Source of the DNA: Chitinophaga pinensis
Lineage (GTDB): Bacteria; Planctomycetota; Phycisphaerae; Phycisphaerales; SM1A02
Length of the DNA: 59,132 nucleotides
Reading direction: 5' to 3'
Assembly: GCA_943329105.2 (NCBI GenBank)
Contig: CALQCP020000001.1
Span: 1 to 59,132 of the forward strand
Below, piece by piece: positions 53,435 through 59,132 of the stretch. How positions within the stretch are numbered: the stretch's first letter is position 1; every line of letters begins with the position of its first letter. The position numbers were made by a program, and so were the translations under genes. Below the pieces are notes generated by a model. That model saw only the letters and a list, made by a program, of their open reading frames with translations, was not told the origin of the DNA and searched no databases.

Positions 53435-54946
53435 ATGCCAATACCACTCTTCCTCGGCCTCGACATCGGAACTTCCTCGCTGAAGGCGCTGATTGCCACC
53501 GCCGAGGGAACACCCGTTGCCCACGCTTCGGTGGAATATCCGCTCTCTACCCCGCGCCCGGAGTGGAGTGAGCAAGACCCCGACGACTGGGTGCGCGCTG
53601 CCCACCAAGCCACGCGCGCCGCCATAGCAGCCGCCGTTCGCCTCGGCCATGCCGATGCAGCCCACCGTATTGCCGGCATCGGCTTCAGCGGACAGATGCA
53701 CGGCGCCACCTTCGTGGACCGCAGCAATACACCGCTGCGCCCATGCATTCTCTGGAACGACGCACGCAGTGCAGATGAGTGCGACCGTCTGGATCGCGAC
53801 ATCGGTCGCGAAACCATCGTGGCCCGCACCGGCAACCGCATGCTCGCCGGATTCACGGCGCCCAAGGTGCGCTGGGTGCAACGCCACGAACCCGGCGTGT
53901 GGAGCGCCACCGACTGCATCCTCCTTCCTAAGGACTACGTGCGCCTCAAGTTGGGCAGCGTGCGCGCCACCGATGCCGCCGATGCCAGCGGGACGCTCTA
54001 CTTTGATGTTGCACGGCGCGTCTGGAGCATGGACATGTTGCGCGACTTGGAAATCAATGCTTCGCAGGTTCCCGCGTGTCATGAATCGCCTGATCCAGTG
54101 GACCAACTCTCTCAATCCGCGGCAGCGCTGATGGGGCTCACTGCTGGCATTCCGCTGGTCGCTGGTGCCGGCGATCAAGCAGCGAATGCCATCGGCTCAG
54201 GCATCATTGCGCCGGGCGCGGTGGCTGCAAGCTTGGGCACGTCGGGCGTGATCTTTGCGGCCAGCGATTCGTTCCGCGCCTCGCCCGACGGTGCCCTGCA
54301 TGCATTTTGTCACGCGCTCCCTGGTCGATGGCATCTCATGAGTGTGATGCTCTCCGCCGCAGGAAGCATGCGTTGGTACTTGGACACCCTCGCCCGGGAC
54401 GCCATTGCGCGCGCTAATGCCGAAGGAGTTTCGATCCACCAACTGCTCGATCAGGACGCCGCCACCATTGCGCCGGGCTGCGAAGGACTCCGCTTCGTTC
54501 CCACGCTCGCCGGCGAACGATGCCCCATTCCCAATCCGCATGCACGTGGCGGATTTCATGGCATCAGCATGGCGCATACACAGGCGCACTTCACGCGGGC
54601 TGTGATGGAAGGCGTTGCCGCTGGAATGGGTCTGTGCATGGGCCTGATTCGACAAGCCGGAATCACGCCACCCGAGGTCATTGCATCGGGAGGCGGATTT
54701 GAAAGCCCACTGTGGACCGCCATGCACGCCAACGCCTTTGGCATTCCAGTGCGTCAGGCCGATACCCCGGATAGCGCCGCCCTCGGCGCGGCAATCTTGG
54801 CAGCCATTGGAACGGGAAATCGCGGGAAATTTCAGGAATCTTCGCGGGCGAGCGCCGAAATCACACCCGGCATTCAGCCAACGCAATTACAGCTCTGGAA
54901 AGACCTTATGGCTGAACAGGAAGTCCTGCAGAGAACTGCCCTTTGA
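53435..54946 (+). CDS. xylB: Xylulokinase (FGGY family)
   Basis: A 503-residue carbohydrate kinase. FLGLDIGTSSLKALIATAEG is the N-terminal phosphate loop, GFSGQMHG the xylulokinase-type substrate loop, and GDQAANAIGSG with SLGTSGVIFA the second ATPase-fold motif; EVIASGGGFESPLW completes the adenosine site. It phosphorylates D-xylulose to feed the pentose phosphate pathway. ATG 53435 is used because the conserved motif follows directly; a GTG/ATG at 53378 would add an unrelated leader. No xylose isomerase or transporter is near it. The enzyme might also act on another ketose. Divergent from the TonB operon. Confidence 0.92.
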   Translation: MPIPLFLGLDIGTSSLKALIATAEGTPVAHASVEYPLSTPRPEWSEQDPDDWVRAAHQATRAAIAAAVRLGHADAAHRIAGIGFSGQMHGATFVDRSNTPLRPCILWNDARSADECDRLDRDIGRETIVARTGNRMLAGFTAPKVRWVQRHEPGVWSATDCILLPKDYVRLKLGSVRATDAADASGTLYFDVARRVWSMDMLRDLEINASQVPACHESPDPVDQLSQSAAALMGLTAGIPLVAGAGDQAANAIGSGIIAPGAVAASLGTSGVIFAASDSFRASPDGALHAFCHALPGRWHLMSVMLSAAGSMRWYLDTLARDAIARANAEGVSIHQLLDQDAATIAPGCEGLRFVPTLAGERCPIPNPHARGGFHGISMAHTQAHFTRAVMEGVAAGMGLCMGLIRQAGITPPEVIASGGGFESPLWTAMHANAFGIPVRQADTPDSAALGAAILAAIGTGNRGKFQESSRASAEITPGIQPTQLQLWKDLMAEQEVLQRTAL

Positions 54947-54975
54947 CACAAATCAAGAATCCGCGGGCGATTTCC

Positions 54976-55003
54976 TTGCACGTTCGCCCACCCGGGCTAC
55001 ATT
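54976..55003 (+). promoter_or_regulatory. Candidate sigma-70-type promoter of a small RNA
   Basis: TTGCAC (54976-54981) and TACATT (54998-55003), 16 bases apart. There is no start codon with an open frame behind it. It points at the hairpin-rich stretch that ends in a terminator. Confidence 0.5.
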
Positions 55004-55009
55004 ATTTTT

Positions 55010-55122
55010 AGATTGAGATTGCTGTCGAGGAGGCGAAAAGGGCCAACTCTGCCTTTCCCTCCTCCCTCACAAGGGAGACCGATGCGCTCGATGGGTTAAA
55101 CCCCATCGAGCGTTCTTAATTT
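55010..55122 (+). ncRNA. Candidate small RNA behind xylB
   Basis: About 110 bases between the promoter above and a terminator. Helix 1: GAGGAGG (55027-55033) with CCTCCTC (55058-55064), continued by AAAGG (55037-55041) with CCTTT (55052-55056). An alternative hairpin uses CTCCC (55062-55066) with GGGAG (55073-55077). Helix 3 is the terminator: CGCTCGATGGG (55085-55095) with CCCATCGAGCG (55102-55112), then TTCTTAATTTT. The stretch CCCTCCTCCC is an anti-Shine-Dalgarno-like C-rich region. It lacks the SRP GGAAG/AGCAG loop, so it is not 4.5S RNA. It could instead be a processed xylB 3' end. Start uncertain. Confidence 0.45.
55085..55122. terminator. Bidirectional terminator behind xylB
   Basis: An 11-bp perfect stem with a 6-base loop followed by a T-rich run. 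It ends the xylB or small RNA transcript and, read on the minus strand, lies directly behind the stop of the small membrane protein, where AAAATTAAGAA precedes the stem. Confidence 0.75.
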
Positions 55123-55373
55123 TCGGATGATTTTCCGGATGATGTTCCGGATGGCTGGTCGGGCGGATCCCCAAATTCCTCGCGCCGCCCCTTGGCAGCG
55201 CGCTCATCGTCCGCCTTTAACTTCGCTTCGAGTGCACTATCGCCCGATTCCTGGCGCTGTACTGCTTTCCAAGCAAAGAACGCCACGGCAATCATTCCCA
55301 TGATCGCCACCAACATGGTGACCACGTTGGAGATTGACCATGCACCGGCGGCCACAAGATTCACGTCGAGCAT
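55116..55373 (-). CDS. Small single-helix membrane protein
   Basis: An 85-residue protein with one membrane helix (ISNVVTMLVAIMGMIAVAFF) and a charged, probably disordered C-terminus (EAKLKADDERAAKGRREEFG, ending in Ser/Gly). ATG 55373 has AAGG eight bases upstream; GTG 55379 is possible. It lies 20 bases behind the amidase gene on the same strand, so they are probably co-transcribed. No family recognised. Confidence 0.6.
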   Translation of the reverse strand: MLDVNLVAAGAWSISNVVTMLVAIMGMIAVAFFAWKAVQRQESGDSALEAKLKADDERAAKGRREEFGDPPDQPSGTSSGKSSEN

Positions 55374-55393
55374 GATCACGCCTTCGCCCTGAA

Positions 55394-56227
55394 TTACGCC
55401 ACGGCGCTGGATTTGAAGCCAGTCTTACGGAGCGCGAGAACCTTGGACTGCAGGTTAGTACCAGGGCAAAGCGTCTGCGCACCCTCCCACTCCTTGTGTG
55501 TCTTGACGTTTGCAGTTGGAATGCGATAGACGCGCTGTAACTGGGCAACCGTTCGGTTCAGCCCAGCGACCTGTGCGGCTGATGGCCGCTGCGACATGAA
55601 ATTACCCATGCACATCACCCCGATGTTGTTCTCGTTGCGATTCTTGACGTGCGCGCCTTGCCACTTTGTGACATCGCGCCCCTGCCAGACAACACCAGAA
55701 CGGTCAACGATGTAGTGGTAACCAATGTCGCTCCAACCCTTACCGCGATGACCGTTTCGAATCCATTCCAAGCGCAAGCGCGCCTCAAGGTCAGTCACGC
55801 CCCAGAATGGCGTCATCCCATCGTGATGGATAGTGATGTACTTGGGCGGCAGCATGGGATCCATGCCCTTGGTGTTTGGAACATCGCCGGCGGTGGACCA
55901 TGCCGCGCGCGGGCGCGCAAAGGGAACCGGACCATTGCTGTAGCAAATCGCCGGAGCCTGCACCTCGCCCGTCTTCGGGTCCACCTTCTGATCAATGCAC
56001 ACCACTCCCGGAGGAGCGTCAACACCTACTTCTGGAATGTCCGGCCACTCCGGCGCCGGGAGGCGGCTCGAAGCCAACTGCGTCGCGCGGCTGGTGGCGC
56101 ACCCTGCCACAAAGAGCGCTCCAAAGAACACAAAGGATCGTCGCGCAATAGCCATGCCGCGTTCGGCGGATTTCGCCAAGCGGAGTGCCTCAGGCGTGCT
56201 GTCACTACTGTTGAGATCGGTGCTCAT
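55394..56227 (-). CDS. N-acetylmuramoyl-L-alanine amidase (Amidase_2/PGRP), lipoprotein
   Basis: A 277-residue protein. The N-terminus has RRSFVFFGALFVAGCATS, with a twin-arginine and a lipobox (VAGC), so it may be exported by Tat as a lipoprotein. The amidase_2 domain (about 110-255) keeps the zinc ligands: the second His of TIHHDG, a His in VKTHKEW and Cys in TLCPGTNL. It should cleave the bond between muramic acid and the peptide in peptidoglycan. ATG 56227 follows AAGGAAG. The domain also contains GYHYIVDRSGVVWQGRD, typical of PGRP-like amidases. It is the gene before the small membrane protein and 160 bases after LpxD. Confidence 0.9.
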   Translation of the reverse strand: MSTDLNSSDSTPEALRLAKSAERGMAIARRSFVFFGALFVAGCATSRATQLASSRLPAPEWPDIPEVGVDAPPGVVCIDQKVDPKTGEVQAPAICYSNGPVPFARPRAAWSTAGDVPNTKGMDPMLPPKYITIHHDGMTPFWGVTDLEARLRLEWIRNGHRGKGWSDIGYHYIVDRSGVVWQGRDVTKWQGAHVKNRNENNIGVMCMGNFMSQRPSAAQVAGLNRTVAQLQRVYRIPTANVKTHKEWEGAQTLCPGTNLQSKVLALRKTGFKSSAVA

Positions 56228-56387
56228 GTCGCTTCCTTGCAGACTGCTACGCACACTTGTGCAAAAAGATCAGCCGTCCTTCCTTGGATCGGCACACATG
56301 CTTCCACAACTGCAGTTTACGCACGACTTTGAGACGAGCGTAAACGGCCAAATCCTGCAAGAAATCCGCCGATATCTCTGCACGCCA

Positions 56388-57434
56388 TCACGCCGTACCG
56401 GGCTCCGCAGTGAGATTCGCTTGCAGCGCCGCCATCTGCTTCTCCAGCTCACGCGTCCGTCGGAGCAATTCTGGGAGTTGCTGAATAGCGATGAACTGCC
56501 GCTTGGCCAACTTGTCCGAAATGGCGGGTACGCCCAGCACCAATGCTCCGTCCGGAACGTCACGCATCACCCCGCTCTTGGCGCCAACAATGGACTGCTT
56601 CCCAAGAGTCAGGTGGTCCGCCACTCCAGACTGCGAAGCAATCACGGCGTAATCGCCCATGTGCACACTGCCCGCAAACCCAACCTGACCCATGATCAGG
56701 CAGTGCTTACCAATCTGCACATTGTGGGCAACGTGCACCAGATTGTCGATCTTGCTCCCCTTCCCAATGACGGTTGGTCCAAGCGCGCCGCGGTCAATGG
56801 CGGTGTTGGCGCCGATCTCCACATCGTCATGAATGATGACGATCCCCACCTGCAACATTTTGCGATGGTGACCTTCATCAAACACGTAGCTGTATCCGTC
56901 GGCGCCAATGACGGTGCCGGAGTGAATGCTCACGCGGTTGCCCACTTGGCATCCCGGATAGATCACCACATTGGGATGGAGCCGCGTGTCATCGCCAACA
57001 ACGCAGTCTGTACCGATGTTCACAGCGCTCAGTAGCGCGCACCGCTTGCCGATCGTGGCCCGCGCGCCGACGACGCAATTCGGCCCGATGTGCGCGGTTA
57101 CATCTACTTGCGCTGAGGGATCGATGACCGCTGTCGGGTGGATTCCCGCAGCATGCTCAACCGCTGGATGAAAGAGCGGCAACAGGCGCGCCACTGCGAT
57201 ACGCGCATCCGCCACGCGGATCACTACTTTGGAGGACGGTTGCACTTCACCCGAAACCAAGATGGCTGATGCTCCACTCCGCTCGGCAGCCTCAAGGTAA
57301 GAAGCCTTCTCTGCAAAGGTCAGGTCACCAGGACCCGCCCGATCCGCTGGCGCGAATCCTTTGAGAATGACGGAGCCATCGCCGTGAACTTCGCCATGAA
57401 CGCGCTCAGCGAGCTGTGTTGCTGTGAATTGCAT
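56388..57434 (-). CDS. lpxD: UDP-3-O-acylglucosamine N-acyltransferase LpxD
   Basis: A 348-residue acyltransferase. The uridine-binding N-terminal domain (about 1-100: GFAPADRAGPGDLTFAEKAS) precedes a left-handed beta-helix of hexapeptide repeats (IGTDCVVGDDTRLHPNVVIY, VGNRVSIHSGTVIGADGY) with the catalytic His in NLVHVAHNVQIG, and a C-terminal helix (RTRELEKQMAALQANLT). It adds the N-linked acyl chain in lipid A synthesis, which shows that the organism has or had lipopolysaccharide. ATG 57434 matches the family start; the open frame upstream is not coding. No other lpx gene is adjacent. Confidence 0.95.
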   Translation of the reverse strand: MQFTATQLAERVHGEVHGDGSVILKGFAPADRAGPGDLTFAEKASYLEAAERSGASAILVSGEVQPSSKVVIRVADARIAVARLLPLFHPAVEHAAGIHPTAVIDPSAQVDVTAHIGPNCVVGARATIGKRCALLSAVNIGTDCVVGDDTRLHPNVVIYPGCQVGNRVSIHSGTVIGADGYSYVFDEGHHRKMLQVGIVIIHDDVEIGANTAIDRGALGPTVIGKGSKIDNLVHVAHNVQIGKHCLIMGQVGFAGSVHMGDYAVIASQSGVADHLTLGKQSIVGAKSGVMRDVPDGALVLGVPAISDKLAKRQFIAIQQLPELLRRTRELEKQMAALQANLTAEPGTA

Positions 57435-57481
57435 GATGTATGTGGGGTCGGCACGCCGACCACGAAACGGTGGACTTGGAG

Positions 57482-58513
57482 TCAGTGACTGGATGCCGGG
57501 CGCAGACGGCGGCTCGCCGCATGCTTGGCGTGACCAGCAAGGCACTCCTTGAGACTGATCATCTTCTGCGCATCGACATCCCACACCTTGAGTCGCAAGC
57601 AGCGATAGATGTCAATGGGACGAAGCGAGGTGGACTTGGGCGTCATCAGTTCCGGAATCGCTTTCTTCACTTCCGGCAAGCGGTAGAAGGGGATGCGCGA
57701 ATTCAGGTGATGAATGTGGTGGTAGCCAATGTTTGCCGTGAACCACGACATGATGGGACCGGTCCGCAAGAAACTTGAGGACTCCATAGCGGCGATCTCA
57801 TACGCCCAACCGGCACGGTTGTAGAACGAAACCCCGGGGAAATTGTGCTGCGCATAGAAGAGGTAAGTGCCGATTGCACTGGCAATGAAGTGCGGAATGA
57901 TCATTGCCAACAGCAGCGCGGTCCATCCGAAGAACCACACCAATATCGAGCCCATGACAACATGCAGGCCAATGGCGATCACCCCGTCGTAGTGCTCGCT
58001 CGGCTTATTGAAGAATGGATAGACGCACATTCCGTAGAAGAAGATGAACACGTATCCAAACAGAATCGTCAGCGGATGACGCATGAACTGGTACTTGAGC
58101 CGGCGGCGCGGTGACGAGCGCAAGTATTCCTTGCTGGTCATCACCGGGAACGATCCAATGTGCGCAGAGCCGAGTTTGGAATTGTGTTTGTGGTGATAGT
58201 TGTGCGAACTACGCCAGACACTGCTGGGACTCAAGCACAACATGCCGACGCCCCACATGATCCACTCTGCCATGCGAGAACGCGGCAAGATGGCGTGATG
58301 TTGCTGATCGTGATAGATGACGAACAGGCGCAGCACCAACAAGCCTTCCAGCACCATGCAGGCGAGCCGAATGCTGATGTGGAAATTCAAGAGGGCTCCC
58401 ACAAAGGAAGCGACTAGGAGCACGAGCGTGGACAACACGTACCACCAACTACGAGCGGTCGAATCCGATGCAAACGGACGCGTAGCAAGAATAAGTTCCT
58501 TGCCCGTTCGCAC
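57482..58513 (-). CDS. Membrane fatty acid desaturase
   Basis: A 343-residue integral membrane diiron enzyme with the three histidine boxes: HDQQHH (residues 69-74), HNYHHKHN and, near the C-terminus, HHIHH. About four membrane helices are grouped as in the desaturase/hydroxylase family. It probably introduces a double bond in acyl lipids. The start is GTG 58513. The neighbour LpxD, 47 bases downstream, acts on acyl chains of lipid A, so both may belong to one envelope operon. Substrate and regiochemistry cannot be read from the sequence. Confidence 0.9.
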   Translation of the reverse strand: MRTGKELILATRPFASDSTARSWWYVLSTLVLLVASFVGALLNFHISIRLACMVLEGLLVLRLFVIYHDQQHHAILPRSRMAEWIMWGVGMLCLSPSSVWRSSHNYHHKHNSKLGSAHIGSFPVMTSKEYLRSSPRRRLKYQFMRHPLTILFGYVFIFFYGMCVYPFFNKPSEHYDGVIAIGLHVVMGSILVWFFGWTALLLAMIIPHFIASAIGTYLFYAQHNFPGVSFYNRAGWAYEIAAMESSSFLRTGPIMSWFTANIGYHHIHHLNSRIPFYRLPEVKKAIPELMTPKSTSLRPIDIYRCLRLKVWDVDAQKMISLKECLAGHAKHAASRRLRPASSH

Positions 58514-58873
58514 CTTGGTCGCGTTATTTGTGTTTGTTCGTCCGCTGCCTAAGTGGCGGACGTCCCCTTTTGCAAACTGACGAGGATTAGGGACAGCAAT
58601 ACTGATTTACGAATTCTCTTTCCGACTGTCGACGGAGCGCGTCGCACGGTGTCCTTGATGGAAGGAATGTCCCATTTCAACAGTGTAGTAAGGGTCTGCA
58701 GTCAGGGGTCACGCCGAATTCACAGAAAGATGGCAAGAGTTTGGACAGGCACCGCCGGGGCGTGACCTGGCGCAGCGAAATCCGCTTGAAAAATAGGGGC
58801 GAAACCTGCGTACCCATGGGCCGTGAATTCGGTGTGCTTTGGCGTTCTCGGGTACAATTTGTAGTTCACCGAA
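58514..58873. other. Gene-free divergent region desaturase / gyrB
   Basis: A 360-base stretch without a credible gene. It holds a 7-bp hairpin CGTCCGC...GCGGACG (58539-58562) in the desaturase leader. A 9-bp inverted repeat is GGTCACGCC (58707-58715) and GGCGTGACC (58759-58767). A 10-bp inverted repeat is CCGAATTCAC (58714-58723) and GTGAATTCGG (58823-58832). No DnaA-box cluster of the TTATCCACA type is seen. Confidence 0.7.
58853..58858 (+). promoter_or_regulatory. Likely -10 element of gyrB
   Basis: TACAAT, 15 bases before the gyrB ATG, with no good -35 at the usual distance and no ribosome site before the ATG. The mRNA would begin about 7-9 bases before the start codon or be nearly leaderless. 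Confidence 0.5.
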
Positions 58874-59132
58874 ATGGCAGAATCACAACCCATCCCAGCC
58901 GACAGCGCAGCGCCCCAGGGCGCCAACGCCGCCCCCACCGCCGACGAATACACCTCGAGCACCATCCAAGTCCTGGAGGGCTTGGAAGCCATCCGGAAAC
59001 GCCCGGGGATGTACGTCGGTGGCGCAGGACCGGAAGGCCTGCATCACCTCGTTTACGAATGCGTCGACAACGCGATCGATGAGGTCATGGCCGGGTACGC
59101 CACCAATGTCCACGTGACCATCGGCGTTGACG
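58874..59132 (+). CDS. gyrB: DNA gyrase subunit B, N-terminal part
   Basis: The first 86 residues of GyrB; the gene continues beyond the window. STIQVLEGLEAIRKRPGMYV is followed by LHHLVYECVDNAIDEVMAGY, the ATP-binding GHKL region. The protein has a longer, Pro/Ala-rich start (about 28 residues before the conserved part) than usual, which may be disordered. ATG 58874 is the only start compatible with the TACAAT promoter. Type IIA topoisomerase that introduces negative supercoils with GyrA. ParE is less likely but cannot be excluded from so short a part. Confidence 0.93.
   Translation, partial: MAESQPIPADSAAPQGANAAPTADEYTSSTIQVLEGLEAIRKRPGMYVGGAGPEGLHHLVYECVDNAIDEVMAGYATNVHVTIGVD

Noticed and set aside
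55010..55122. 4.5S/SRP RNA or a known riboswitch
   Set aside because: The conserved GGAAG/AGCAG loop of SRP RNA is missing, and I recognise no riboswitch core; the reading direction leads to a terminator and not to a gene.
58514..58873. Replication origin next to gyrB
   Set aside because: No cluster of DnaA boxes or AT-rich unwinding region is visible, and dnaA, dnaN and recF are not present.

Overview
The window reads as chromosome of a Gram-negative planctomycete, most likely of the Phycisphaerales. The reasons are an LpxD gene (lipid A), several lipoproteins and a TonB system (outer membrane), a GldF/GldG/DUF4340 ABC cassette, a PEGA-type Ser/Thr kinase, and a secreted protein ending in two dockerin-like repeats with the LLGAWG motif that I associate with Phycisphaerales. 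The DNA is moderately GC-rich by eye. I see no rRNA, tRNA, insertion sequence, phage gene or CRISPR array. Coding density is high, many genes overlap by 4 bases, and the only gene-free stretch over 300 bases lies in front of gyrB.

Layout. (1) 1-7816, plus strand: the end of a GldF-like permease, GldG and a DUF4340 protein, then a hybrid histidine kinase, an AsmA-like protein and a SYLF-domain lipoprotein. (2) 7796-22608: a type IV pilus / type II secretion-like island built as two divergent operons. The minus arm holds four prepilin-like proteins, the secretin, a TPR lipoprotein (possible pilotin) and an alpha/beta hydrolase. The plus arm holds the major pseudopilin, an intra-operon terminator, PilM-, PilN-, PilO- and PilP-like proteins, the GspE/PilB ATPase and the GspF/PilC platform protein. 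PilT and the prepilin peptidase are not here. (3) 22648-29266: a Ser/Thr kinase, a small membrane protein, a secreted beta-propeller-like protein, a CoaC-like flavoprotein and a P1B-4-type metal ATPase. (4) 29230-53227, all minus strand: from its upstream end, a TonB energising operon (DUF3450, TtpC-like ExbB, ExbD, TonB, TPR); a structured leader; a secreted beta-helix protein with a dockerin-like tail; a TPR lipoprotein; a TonB-dependent receptor; a DUF4142 protein; then alpha-mannosidase, sodium:solute symporter and beta-mannosidase; and finally three surface or unknown proteins. (5) 53435-59132: xylulokinase, a candidate small RNA, and an envelope group (small membrane protein, PGRP-type amidase, LpxD, fatty acid desaturase), then the divergent start of gyrB.

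The part most worth attention is 41.6-53.2 kb. A TonB motor, a receptor and a secreted beta-helix protein of a widespread but uncharacterised family stand together. The transcript leading into the beta-helix gene can form three perfect interleaved stems (9, 8 and 7 bp) in a pseudoknot arrangement, followed by its start codon 56 nt later. My reading is an outer-membrane uptake or surface-display system with its own RNA-level control, possibly feeding the mannoside-degrading genes downstream.
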